In this document: positions 34,044-45,822 of the stretch, one piece after another
Layout of the letters: each line of letters begins with the position of its first letter
Numbering within the stretch: position 1 is the stretch's first letter
Assembly: GCF_002994745.2 (NCBI RefSeq)
Contig: NC_037088.1
Location: forward strand, 59,290,397 to 59,354,396
Direction: 5' to 3'
Length of the DNA: 64,000 nucleotides
Source: Rosa chinensis
Lineage: Eukaryota > Streptophyta > Magnoliopsida > Rosales > Rosaceae
Notes under the pieces: model-generated
The model's database searches: none
Seen by the model: the letters and a program-made list of their open reading frames with translations, nothing else
Told to the model about the DNA's origin: nothing
Program-made: the position numbers and the translations under genes

Positions 34044-34115
34044 TGGGCCTCATGGCCCAAGTTATGGATATTGGGCTGCGGTTGCAAGGAGCTGGTTTGG
34101 GCAGCGGACTGGGCC
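34044..34115 (-). promoter_or_regulatory. Cluster of site II boxes upstream of RPN8
   Basis: TGGGCC (34044-34049), GGCCCA (34054-34059), TGGGCT (34072-34077), TGGGCA (about 34098) and TGGGCC (34110-34115) lie 150-220 bases upstream of the RPN8 ATG. This is a typical arrangement for plant housekeeping genes of proteasome and translation complexes. Confidence 0.65.
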
Positions 34116-34986
34116 TGCTTAAGACATAGGCGGGCTATTAGTGTGAATTTTCTTTTTCTTTTTGAAAGGAAAAAGAAGATTCGAACTTAGAACCTCTAAA
34201 AACTAGACAAATAAGATAGAATAATATAATTTAATCAATCTCCGCAGTAACTTTTATATCCTACCTCTGCACTTAAAGCTCTGTTATGAGCATCATGTGA
34301 TGATAAATGTGAGGTTGCACTTTATATATTCCCTTCTTCTGCCCTAATTTTCTAAATCGTTGTTGATGAAAAATGCCTGTCAATATGTGCATTATTATGA
34401 ATGAATATTGTTAAACAAAATGGTTTATCAACCAGAAAACGCCATTGTCGATAAGCTGTTCCAGAGTGGATGTGATCCTCACTTGCGCACGCTTTGACTG
34501 ATTTCGGAATCATCCATCAAAAAGGGTTGTGGCAGGTGAGGGAATTAGCTAGATTAGCACATGAAATTCAAAGCTGGAAGCAAACCCTAGGTAGGTATGA
34601 GTATGACCAAGCCAATTGTAAGTCAATTACATTACCACCAGTGCATTTATGCATTCCAAGGAGACATTTCTCATGTGAGGAAGCGAAATCCAATTTCCAA
34701 GCATTCACAGAAACAAGAATACAACAGAGTAAATCACAGAGAAATTAATTTACCACAGTTTTCTGAGCATGCAGAGGAGAATGTCCAAGACTAATATCCA
34801 ATATTTAATTCAAACAACAAAAGTTTCATGAGAAATTAATTTCATTAAATAAATTATTGATCAGCTACAAGTTTCATTTCTCTCCCCCTTCCCCTTTCTG
34901 TTCACCATTCGTGCCAGTTAACCCTAAGTACTACGAAAATGATCAACAGCCACGGTAATTGGCTAGAGACTACTCGATCATAAAGT
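34116..34986. other. Intergenic between RPN8 promoter and WOX5 3' end
   Basis: No gene seen. At about 34146-34200 the minus strand has a B-box-like AAGTTCGAATCTTC followed by an A-rich run, perhaps a SINE remnant, but no target duplication is evident. Confidence 0.5.
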
Positions 34987-35669
34987 TCAAAGGAAGCTTA
35001 AGCGTAGATCCAAAGGTGGATGATGATCCATTTCTGCTCCAACAGTGTAAGTAAAACCTCTAGTATTCTCTTTGCAACAAAACTCATTTGCATAAAATCT
35101 CAGCTTCTCTGCTCCTGATTCATCGAATGAGTTTATTGGGAAGAGTTGAAGCGTCTCAATCACTCTTGCAGGCTCTGAACTAACTTGATTAAGCACTTCT
35201 GAAAAGAAAATGGAACATAAGCACAATATCAGCACACAAAAGAAACATTAAGAGATCTAGAGAGAGCTCCTATATATAGAAACAAACAAAGGTACTTGAA
35301 AACAGAAAATTACATGTTAACTAAGTTACCTTTTGGAGAAGAAATCTTGTCATGATCTCGACGTATGAACTCCTTGTCGATATCAATGGAAACTTTGCGG
35401 CGCTTCTGCCTCTCCCTGGCTTTGTGATTCTGGAACCAGTAGAATACATTCTTGCTCTCGATCTTTCCATAAAAGCTTAACTGAGTAGAGATTTTCTGAA
35501 TCTGATCAGTGCTGGGGGTTCGGAGTCCAGACCTGAACAGGTCCGTCAAAACTTTGACCTGCTCAGTAGTAGGATTCCAACGCCCACACTTGTTATTACC
35601 ACCATTACCGCCACCGCCACCGCCACCGCGAATACTTTTAATACAAAACCCTGACATATTTTCATCCAT
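34987..35669 (-). CDS. WOX5: WUSCHEL-related homeobox 5 (WOX5-type) transcription factor
   Basis: Two exons (35669-35330 and 35198-34987, GT-AG intron of 131 bp) encode 183 residues, the usual WOX5 length. A glycine run (15-21) precedes the homeodomain (about 29-93: [35 protein letters not shown]). After the intron come the WUS box TLQLFP (129-134) and the C-terminal EAR-like end [10 protein letters not shown]. This combination, with [12 protein letters not shown], is diagnostic of WOX5/7. WOX5 acts in the root quiescent centre to keep neighbouring stem cells undifferentiated. An in-frame ATG four codons upstream (35681) is possible; I prefer 35669 because orthologues start at the equivalent MxExMSGF. 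A TATA box lies about 105 bases upstream. Confidence 0.96.
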
Positions 35670-35772
35670 TTTCAGCTTCAAATGCCTAGAAAGAAGAAGT
35701 CTCTAAGTCTCTGCTGTTTCTGAAACTTTCTTTCTGAGCTTCTGAACTCAAAATAGTGTGAACCCGTGTGCA

Positions 35773-35778
35773 TATATA
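35773..35778 (-). promoter_or_regulatory. TATA box of WOX5
   Basis: TATATA within ATTATATATG on the minus strand, about 105 bases upstream of the chosen ATG. Confidence 0.6.
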
Positions 35779-38700
35779 ATACCCTAAAGCTAGCGACTTG
35801 TTCAATTTAATAATCATTATTCTTTGTAATATTGTTTATGGAGTAGGTTTTGGTCTTGATGTTTTATTGAAATCAGCTAACCTTTTGTTAATTTATTGCA
35901 GTCTGCTTTGTTTTTAGGGAATTTGAGATTGAATTATATGGATTTGTTCGTACTTAATTATATATCTATTTCCTGGTTTTTGTGCACTAGAGATAGATAT
36001 AGAGGAACATGCGCCAAAGCTGCCAATATTCAACATCGGTCGGCGAGATGAGGCATCATGAAAATTTCACTAATAGTGTATAAATTTTGTTTTAACTAAC
36101 CTGTGTTTTCTCCTTGAGTTCATATATACACTGGCGGAGAAGTTTCAATGAAAGCAATTTGCCTCCACTATTGTTATTTCAGTACCTCAACATTACTTTC
36201 TCTAAAAATTATGAAGTTAAGATGTTCGGCAACTTCACTTACAGATTTAAGACAATAGAAACTCGCAGATCGTATAATCTAGCAGGCGAGTTCTGCACCT
36301 TGACCTCTATAGGAAGGAAAAATCCTAGATCCTCAGTGCACATATATATCTGTTCATTTCTTCATTGCTAGGGTTTTGTGCTTTTCAGTAAAATATGCAT
36401 ATTCTTCTATTATTAATGTGGTTGATCTTGGGTTTAGTTTTATAATTCTCATGCATATATATGCTTTAGTAGACTTATCTAGTAATAAGGCCAACACCAC
36501 AAGGACATGGGAGTAAGCCAAGCATGACCATATTTAATTCAGATGGTGTCTGCTAAAGACCATATAGAACAGTGCCAAACCCACAGTATTATCTTAATTG
36601 GGTAATTTAACCAAAAGAAACAAATTTAAGATCGATGCAAGTGAAAGTCAAAATTACACATTGTCTGATCCAGATTGGAGGGTTGTGATCGCAGCAGACT
36701 GACAAAGATACTGAGTTAGGTTTAGTTAGGCTGGTTGACCCCATATATGAACAGCTCTCTCAGTCAAGTAGTGTGGGGATGAACCTCATTTTAAGGGTTT
36801 TAAGGGAGTGGGAACATAAAGAAAGGGACAGTGAAGCCACCAAATTGAAATTAGGGAGAGGAGGAAAGACAACTCATGACCGGCCAAAAGGGGGAGACAA
36901 ATTGGAGTTTGTTATGTCATGTGGCTCCTTGTCGTAAGCAAATTAAGTGCCCTTTTACCAGTCACTTCGTTTGGTTTATATTTCGGTTTCAAACATATAG
37001 AAATTTTGGACAGAAGCTTCTCATTTGATTGAAGGTGACAAATTCTGGGAGTGATCAAAAGTAATAGGTGAAAACTTTGTACTTTGGGGCTTGTCCCTAC
37101 ACAGGTAATGAATATCATGAAGTTTGAAAATTGATTCTGAGATTTGGAATTTGGAAGCAACATCTTATAGAGAAGGAAAAGATAATGCTGCTTGATAATA
37201 TCAGGTTTCCTTAAATGTTTGAAATTCGTCTGCTGGCCTGGTGTATCTGTGTAGTTTTGAGGCAATTAATCCGGCGAAGGCCTTAGAGGCTTGTGTAGTT
37301 TTGGATGTAAGAACTTCTGGAAATGATGATTCGATAGCATATTAAATAACTTGTAACCTCAAAACATATATATTGTTACAAAAATGAAAGAACAATGAAC
37401 AATTTATAGTTTTCACGTTAGCTAGCTTTGTCGAGTTATCTATGCTTTTGTTCTCTTGAGTCTTGAGGTAATTTATAGGACAAAATTGTTCAACAAAGAA
37501 TGAGGAGATAACTATATATTATCAAACCTCTTAATTACTTTTAATATCATGACAAATAATTATTAACCTCAAAATCTTAAATTGTTAAATAAATATTGAA
37601 ATATTGTATATCAAATAAATACCATAAAACGTGTATCTTCAAGATTGTGAGTATAATTGTTTTGATCCACCTCTTTTAAAGTGACAAAATCCCAAGAAAA
37701 GTCTTCGAGCATGCATGGTTTGGTCTGAAGATATGGAATAATGTATATAATTGCCAGTCAAGATCGAAGAGCAGTAGTGGCAACTTGTGCTGTGTTGGGC
37801 ACTTTGTACAATTCCCGAGGATGTTGTGTTCACGATGAGCAAAATATTTGTCTGTTTGCTCTTGGAACACAATAGTTTGCTGACTGCTGTCTGTGAATGA
37901 ATCTGATCTAACTCTTAGGAGTCCCATTTTTGAACTACAATAAACAAACCTATAGTGAACATGGTATGCAGGCCGGGTGATCGATGACTATGATAACATG
38001 ATCACCAGGACACTAAATTTATGGTACTTGCGCACTAGGGTTTGCTGGGTAAGTGCCCCTGCCAACCCATCATCACTATCAAAACCTTGAACATGTCTCT
38101 TAATGGAAGAGCATAAAACAAAAAGACCAGTCTGAGCTTTCAAGTCATTGTTGAATCAGCTGTACTGCCCTTCGTTTTGAGATAGAAAATTGATTATCTA
38201 GGGCTGGCTATACATCATATACTGTCGAATATGAGAGACCGAGTTGAGTAATATAGGATTATAGGTCATCTCAGGCTTCGAAACCTCATAAACGTCCCTA
38301 ATTTGATGGAACGCATGCTTCTCGATCAATGCATCTTACTATATAAGAACATTTGACCGATGCCAAACTCAAATTGAAATCAAACATTTGAATTTAACAA
38401 TTGTACATATTGATAATAACCTAATAAGAGAGAGTAAGTTGAAGGATAAGTAAGATTGGTAAAAGAGCCATGCATGGTGTCCTGTTTGTGTGTCCTTTGT
38501 AATTGTCCATCCATCCTACACAAACTTTTTGAACTCGATCATTTCTATAAAGATAGTAAAGGGAGTGAAGGTGTTAATAAAAAATATCGAACAATATAGA
38601 TGAGCTTGAGTCTTTGAGACATGAGAAAGATGTGAGAGATTCGAGAAGTAGTCTTCGTTTGCTAGAATTAGGGCACGCGTGAAATCCAGGCCGCCCACTA

Positions 38701-39848
38701 AAAATCTCCCCTTCTTGTCGATTTTCTTGTCTCCATTGCCATTGCTGCTTATAATTTAAGCACTGAGCAGAAGAGGATTAGTGGAAGCTTCACTGCCATC
38801 ATCCAGACAAAAAGGCCAAAAGCCACCAATCATTCGTAGTTTATTATAGTTAAGAAAGAGAATATGGTTTTAGGGGAAAGCCAGTAGCGGCTGCTGCCTG
38901 CTGGTATGTCATTACTGGCAAAGGCCAAAGTCCTTTATTAGCATCCTTTACTGTGGGAGCATCTTTATGCAACTAAATCAAATGGGAGTGCTGAAGGTGT
39001 CTTGATGAATCTCACCTTGAAAATTTTGAGTCTAGTTATTGCCTTATTGGGTATATACACGTCCCAAGAGTCTATAATAAGGTGGGCACATCGCACAGAC
39101 TTTGTTGATGGCTTACTTCACTTTTTCTTGACGATATACTTATATACAACTGATACAAGCAAGGTTAGGCACATCGCACATCAAAAGTTATGTCACAGGT
39201 GGATATTAATATTAGCTAGATCAATTAACCAAAAAATCACGGCTGACTAATTAGGAATACTTTATGAACCTTTGGCACTGGCAAAATAGTGTCAACTAAA
39301 CCATCGTCATCGTCATCTGGTATTACCAGAAACCACCCTTTATTTCACCGAAACATGTAAAAGCATCATCATCTCTTGTCGGCTTCCTATTAAGTCACTG
39401 GACAAACAATGCCTCCAAGTACAAGCATCCAATTCAGACACCAAAAATTCATGTGTTTATTCTGTTGAAATCCACATAACAGAAATAATCCAATCATTAG
39501 ATTTGTATTCTGTGGCAGTCCTGTTATTAACAGATTGAGTAGGGACTGAACATCGGAAAACATACACCATCTTACACTGATTTGAATATGCACTCTCAAA
39601 TCATCTCAACAAAATTAGGCAATTAAGTAGTATGATTGGAAGCCGAACAATAAAAGGTCATGTTCCTAGTCAAAACTCAATCCAGATGAAACAATCTCGA
39701 ATAACATTGAAATCCCTACCTATATTCAAAATGAAGCAAAGTATTACAACCTTCTCAGAAAACAATGGTCACAGATGGCCATACATCACTAATATGACTT
39801 TGTAAGAAAAAATTGTCTTCACACATAGATCTTCAAAGTGGATAGGCC
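35779..39848. other. WOX5 upstream region; no gene seen
   Basis: About 4 kb of AT-rich sequence between WOX5 and the eIF3f stop codon. Open frames are short and without recognisable domains. It probably contains WOX5 regulatory sequence and the eIF3f 3'UTR (towards 39848). I see no mobile element with clear ends. Confidence 0.5.
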
Positions 39849-42801
39849 TTACAGAACCTGAGCAGCTGTGTTCAACTTTTCAGCTAGGGTAAGCTGTGTC
39901 CTGGTGATACTCGACAAATATAGCAAGAGCATATTGTCCTGCAAAAGACAAAATCACAGAAGTTTAATAAAGAGAAAATTGCATGCAGAAGATTTAACTA
40001 CAAAATTGAAAATGTATCTTAAAATTTCCTATAGGTAACAAAGGTAGCTTTTGTTATGATCTGAGGTAGTCAAGGATTAAGAGATTCAACAAATATACTG
40101 AAAACTACTCGTTATTGACAAAACTAGCAAAAGAGACTTCATCATACCTGCAAGCTGTCATTCACTAGCTTATCAAAAACTGCAGGAGACAATTTTGGAA
40201 GAGATTCTACAGCATCCCATAGAAACCTCCCTACATTGTTATCTGGTGCAACACGTCCTTCCTGAAAACAAGATCCTTACGTCAACATTGAAGAATGTTA
40301 CATTCAAGAACAAGTATGCCAAGACTGACTGAAGAATGTTAAAATCCTTACGTCAACACTGTCAACATATTTATACACGTCATCGATTAAAGCTAGCAGC
40401 CGCTCCATTGAGGCTTCCATTCCTTCTAAATCAGTTGGAAGCTTGTCAGTCATTGTTGTCTTAAGAATATCAACTGCCATCATGAAAAATATATGTTACA
40501 CATCAGATTGCCATTAAGTTTAATTCCAACAATCATATGCAAAAATATAAACCCATATGCATGACCCTATTTCTGATTAATGAGAAAACAACAGTCAGAG
40601 AAGCACGCATCCTTTTTCTAATCAATAACATGATCTAATATGTATGCACACAAATGTGCACATGTATGCATATATAAAGACAATATCTTCTCTATGAAAG
40701 TCCTTAGATAAGGGGCAGGCAGTATATTAGATTGCCATAAAGCTTAAAACCCAACAATCATATGCAAAAAATTACTTGAGTTCAACCCATGATTCCTGAC
40801 TAGATCCATGATTCTATTTGTGATTGATGAGAAAACGACTGAGTCAGAGAAGCACCATCCTTCTTTTTCTAATCAATAAAATGATCTAATATGTGTGCAT
40901 ACACATGTGTGCACATGTATGCATATTTATCTGGTCACGAATAAGAAATATGACCACATTTACTTTTCTGTGTATAGAGGCATATGCATATGTGATTTAC
41001 ATACAAGTGTTCGTCATGCAATACACAAATGCTATATGCATCAATACAAATTTCAACAGAACCCAGGAAAAATATTGACTGTCCTTTCTGGAAGAAGACC
41101 CCTCTATTTTCACAAAGTGAATGGGAAAAAAACAAAAACAATTGATAACATTTTGAATGCCTCATTTGACCTACTGAAAATCCAGTGAAATAAGTCATAC
41201 ACCCATGCTGAAGTTCATATGTTGTGTTCATATCAGCAAAAATATGGATCAACAATGAATCATGATAGTGAAAAAATGAAAAATGAGATGGTCTATGTGA
41301 ATACATACATCCAACTCGCTCGGCTTCAACCATGCGAAGATCAAGAGGAATTTCTTGAAACTGTGCTGCAAGTGGAAGTTGACGATCTCCTGCTTGTCGA
41401 CCTCCTGCTTGCTGTTGTTCTCCATGAGACAGAGACAAATTTGACGAAACATATGCTTTTACTGTACCCTCTCCATTACTGAATCCCGTATCAACTGTCA
41501 AATGAATTGGGTTGGGAACCTCTCCAGAATAGAAATCATGGATTAATACACTAGAACCAGTAACTCCAAGACCGGTTGAGTACCTACAAACATTGATGAA
41601 AAGCACAACAATGCAAATTTAATCAAACGGTCAAGACATAAAAAATGCATGAGAATCAGTATTTCATAAAAAATGCATGAGAATCAGTATTTCATAAAAA
41701 ATGCATGAGAATCAGTATTTCATACTCTCATCATACATCTACCAAACAACTGTTCTATTACCTCCCATTTCTTTATTTATCAATTCTTATTTCGTTGTGT
41801 AACTGACAAACATAAGTTGCACTGAGGAAGAAAGATGCATTCAAAATGAATATCATTATAACAAGCATGGGACTGCCCGAAAACTGTCAGGGTGATAACT
41901 AGCATTTTGTTTATCAAAGAAAGAACAATAAAAAGATTTCAATAGCAAGAGAAAAGTACCATAAAACTTACCATCCAACAATGACTTCCTTAGGATTCAC
42001 CTTTTGCTGAGATATCAGCATATTGTGATGGTAATCAATGTCTAAAGCAACCTGCAAAATACGCAAAACAAAAAATGTCTAAACACCTTTACAAGAATCT
42101 CAATATGAAGAATTAACAACAATTATAACAAAGCACTGATGAATGCCCATGGTATAGCAAGCTGATTACATCTACTGTATCCTAAATCATAACAATGGTG
42201 TTACATACTATTCAAAATTTCTTCATCCTACAACCAACCATTACTTTCTCGAGAAGGAAATAACAATATTGCTAGGATAATCAACCCTAACTTTTTCATC
42301 TTCACTCTTCAATTCAACTCATTCCTCTCTCTCAAAACACATTTTCAGCAGAAACTTCACCACACTTACAATTATCCACAACTAGATAACTAGATAATGC
42401 ATATCAGTAAAGAACTGAGACTCGGAGACAAATTGCATCTTCTAAGCAACCAAAACCAAAAACCGAAACGAACAAAATCAAATTGAAATCAATCCAAGAT
42501 AAATCAAAATTCAAAAACCTAACCTAAAATCCAACTCCATCTAATCACTAAACAAATTCAAACAAACACACAAGGCCGATGAGAGAACCTGCTCGGAAAA
42601 CTCGCTGTGAGGAACGGCGTAGGAGTTTCTGATGTCGACTGTGCCATCGGGGAGGACGGAGCCGAGGAGCGTGCCGATGACGCGCTCGGTCTGGTCAGGG
42701 CGGCGGACGTAGCAGTCGCAGATGTTGAAGATGACGAGAGGATGAACCTTCGCCGTCAAGGTCGGCGAGAACTGTAGCACCGTGCGCTCTGTCACCGCCA
42801 T
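39849..42801 (-). CDS. EIF3F: Eukaryotic translation initiation factor 3 subunit F
   Basis: Six exons: 42801-42589, 42051-41972, 41583-41309, 40473-40352, 40261-40148, 39938-39849. All are GT-AG and in phase, encoding 297 residues, the expected plant length. The N-terminal MPN domain begins after [13 protein letters not shown] and shows [40 protein letters not shown] and [16 protein letters not shown]. The C-terminal part includes [18 protein letters not shown] and the end [10 protein letters not shown]. eIF3f is a cytosolic scaffold subunit of the eIF3 complex and lacks a catalytic JAMM metal site in plants. Intron 2 carries a 28-bp tandem repeat. Site II boxes are upstream. Confidence 0.96.
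41637..41720. repeat. 28-bp tandem repeat, three units, in an eIF3f intron
   Basis: CATAAAAAATGCATGAGAAT-type unit of 28 bp repeated three times with no visible difference. It lies in intron 2 of eIF3f, between exons 2 and 3, and may be polymorphic in length. Confidence 0.9.
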
Positions 42802-42955
42802 TTCTCTCTGAGCTTCGTTGGATCTGGCTCGCTGGGGCTAAGAGAGAGTGTGGAGCTAACGGCACAGGGATGGCGCGAGCAACTAGGGTTTTGGAGGAGA
42901 TAGTGGAAAGCTGGTTCTGATTGTATTTGGGGATCTTTTCTCGGCTCTCTCTGAG

Positions 42956-43015
42956 TGGGCCGATCAAGGCCCATTGGACTTTAGTTTCCATGAATGGCTT
43001 TGCACAAGAGGCCCA
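42956..43015 (-). promoter_or_regulatory. Site II boxes upstream of eIF3f
   Basis: TGGGCC (42956-42961), GGCCCA (42968-42973) and GGCCCA (43010-43015) lie 155-215 bases upstream of the ATG, the same box type and distance as in RPN8. Confidence 0.6.
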
Positions 43016-43149
43016 TCGAAGTATTGTATCCAATTCGGGTCGGGTCAGGGGATTAAATTTGTCGGAAAATAAACACTTAAATCCAACCTTAATTAATAAC
43101 AAGAAATTCAGTTTATTTAATAGGTTTGAGAATAGACACAAACCAGATT

Positions 43150-43272
43150 TTTTTTTTTTTTAATTGGGAAAAAAGAGGATCAAAGGATTTCACTCCTACC
43201 CTCATGGTGACTCGAACCCATGACTTCGTACATAGGTAGTGGGTGCTCTAACCACTGAAAAATATCATTATA
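43150..43272 (-). mobile_element. tRNA-derived SINE with 12-bp target duplication
   Basis: The minus strand has A-box GTGGTTAGAGCACCC, B-box GGGTTCGAGTCAC about 40 bases later, and a 3' A tail (plus-strand T run from 43150). Perfect direct repeats ACAAACCAGATT flank it (43138-43149 and 43273-43284). The order and spacing of the boxes identify a tRNA-derived SINE. It sits about 350 bp upstream of the eIF3f start. Confidence 0.9.
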
Positions 43273-43796
43273 ACAAACCAGATTGAAAAATAAAGTTCTC
43301 AAGACTAAAGACAATCCCGGATTATTGGGGTATGATGTCTAGAAACGACATATATTGCTTTTAATTTGAGATATTATTATATTCCTACAAAAATAAAAAA
43401 AACGGGTGTTAATAAAACTACTAATGAGATTGGTTCTTATGATCTTAAAAGTCATTAGCACCCACACGTGAAATTTTAAAAGAACAAACAAAAAAAATCT
43501 CTTGAGATTGTGAGTGCTATTGCAAGGCAATCAGACATCAAGTTGGAAAATTTCAAGTTCGGCCACAAGGTCATTTTGGTTGAAAAATGAGGTTTTATGA
43601 GACTAGAATAGGACATTTCAAATATGTCTCAAACTTTATTGTTGGGTTTAAAATGTATATATTTCTCTGAATTTAAGACGGACAACTACATTAATTAATT
43701 TAAAATTTTTGAACTATATGACAAATAAATGAAACTTAAAAGTACATTGTTTACAGCTTATATTAAATATTTATATTGTGCTATATTTCCACATAA

Positions 43797-44040
43797 ATTT
43801 TATTTTTATTTTTATCGGGAGTGAGGTAGCAAACTAGTTCGGTTACGTTAGCAAGTTAGTAACACACTCATCCAGTTAATATTCGTACCGATGTCCACGA
43901 GAGTATCTCTAGAGCCAGACTAATCTCCTGCCACAGGCGCACGAACCCGAAGGCTCCTTAAACCTGCTGGTCACAAACTGATGGGAATTGGGATTCAAAC
44001 TCTAGACATGGGGGTTTCATACTATGTAGCCCAACCAACA
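43797..44040 (-). mobile_element. Probable older SINE-like element
   Basis: The minus strand shows a TGGTTGGGCTACATAG A-box-like and GAGTTTGAATCCC B-box-like pair, then a body of about 180 bases, and an A-rich end (plus-strand TTTTATTTTTATTTTTATC). I could not find a clear target duplication, so the boundaries are approximate. Confidence 0.45.
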
Positions 44041-44401
44041 TTACCACACTTAGGTGGTTACATCAATTATTAACTAATGGAACTAGAAGTTTCAATTTGA
44101 ACTTGTAACTGCAATAATCAAAGAAAGGTTGAACTGCAGCCGTTCAAAGCAGCCAGTTTAGAAACATCGATCGATCTCATCTCGATATAAACTGTGACTT
44201 CTATGAAAGCCAAGAACATGTTCAGTAACAATGCAATTATGCAAGTAGTAAATCAAATTAAACACGTACTACAATACTCTTTTTTTTTTGTTTGTTTGAG
44301 AAAACTACAATACAGATCATGCATCAAACCAAAAATCTCAAGCAATCAAAAACTATAAAGATCCAAATTGTATGTTCATCAATGTTCTCTCACATACTTT
44401 T

Positions 44402-44811
44402 CTACCTAGCTACAGTGCGCTCATGTTGATCTGGGAAACCGGCAGCTAAAACAGGCCGAGTGCTCCCATCCGTAATCTCGCCCCAACCGACAAGTCACCG
44501 ATGCTGCTCGGTTTTTCAACTTGCTACTTTGTCTCCAACGTTACTACAAACTGGAATTGTGAGTTACAATGTCGCCATATTCATCTTCACTGTAGCAATT
44601 CCCTAGCAGTACGTCTGTCACCAGTAGCCATGGTTCCTATATCCAACAGTAGAATATCATTCTTGGCCAGCTTTGGAACCGTTGTTTCATTCTCTGATCC
44701 ATCCTTCCTCTTCTTCATCCCCACTAACTCGTTCAACAGGAAGAAGTTCACCTTAAGTTGCACAAACACACAAGGAATTCCGATAGCACCTAGAACTTGG
44801 CCAACCAATTA
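44402..44811 (-). pseudogene. eIF2-gamma C-terminal pseudogene fragment
   Basis: The minus-strand translation begins LVGQVLGAIG and continues VNFFLLNELVG, VPKLAKNDILLLDIGTMATG, then, beyond stops, TIPVCSNVGDKVA, EQHR and LVGWGEITDG. These align in order with the C-terminal part of the translation factor eIF2 gamma (elements GQVLGA, VNYFLL, KLxKGEILMLNIGSMSTG, LTSPVCT, ALSRRVEKHWRLIGWGQI). At least three in-frame stops break the frame after residue ~73, and the G domain is missing. No intron is visible, so it is probably a truncated processed copy. An A-rich run on the sense strand at 44281-44295 may mark a tail, but that run has its own ACTACAATAC flanks and could be separate. Confidence 0.85.
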
Positions 44812-45104
44812 ATCTTTGTTTCCCTTGCATGCCAAACATTTTGATGCTATTACATGTCTCTATTCCTGTCACTTTTCATACGAGACTTTGCATTTATTAC
44901 CGGCACCTTTTTTCACTTAAAAATAATATAAGAAGCTGCCTAATCTTTGTTTTTATGTGTAAAATATTAATCTTTATCAATTTTAGAATGGACCTGCTTC
45001 ACACAAAAAATAATAATATGAATATCACATAAATCATGTGATATCACATACAAAACGAGCGCGTAACTCAGTTATTACATAAAATTCTCGTATACAGCAT
45101 CAAA

Positions 45105-45225
45105 CGAAAGTCAAATAAATAAAACCACAAGATAATGTAACATATTAATAAAACCACTAGATAATGTGACATATTAAACGAAAGTTAAATAAATAAAACC
45201 ACTAGAGATAATGTAACACATTAAA
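45105..45225. repeat. Imperfect tandem repeat in AT-rich DNA
   Basis: AACGAAAGT(C/T)AAATAAATAAAACCAC(T/A)AGA and GATAATGTAACA(T/C)ATTAA blocks recur two to three times in a row. Non-coding. Confidence 0.65.
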
Positions 45226-45822
45226 TAAGTTGGCAGGTGTTTAGATAAAATTTACATTTTCAATTCAGAAGTGATGCAAGGCCTATGGTTAGGTGTCCTT
45301 AATCGTAAAAGTTCAACCCCTAAACAAACCATCTAGTTAATTCAACCCAACTTGGTCATGCTTATCCTCAATCATGCCATTTATGCACACACTTGCAGTA
45401 GAGGACGACCAAAACACCAAGCCCCATGGCCCTCATTGGCTAGGTTGCCACCTAACTTCAACAACTCGCAGCTGTGATACTGCTTTGCACATGATGAGAT
45501 ATTGGAAAATGGTAGGTACGTGTTAATTATTTCTGAATTGACATTACACAACTTCACAGCCAATACATACAATGATCACTCACACAAAGCCAGGCCCCTT
45601 CGCCTAAAAAATAAAGTGAAAAAGAGGGCCTTGATCTTGAAGAAGAACCAAATATTACAATTCTTGCTTTAAGGAAAAAAACTATAAGGAAAAAAAAAAA
45701 CCCCATACAGATAGAAAAACAAACAAGCACGATCGGCCTGAGCTTCATTTGAGCTTGACATGTTCAAAGGCCACAGGTACAAAGCTGTTGATTGTTGAAA
45801 CCCTCATTCACTACTTTCGCAT

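Noticed and set aside
36114..36371. 85-codon frame upstream of WOX5
   Set aside because: No domain or splice context; probably chance in regulatory DNA.
40935..41606. Long 223-codon minus-strand frame
   Set aside because: Only the part corresponding to eIF3f exon 3 (41583-41309) is real; the rest is read-through into the intron.
44281..44310. A-run as the tail of the eIF2-gamma pseudogene
   Set aside because: It is itself flanked by ACTACAATAC direct repeats and may be an independent tiny insertion, so I did not use it to set the pseudogene boundary.
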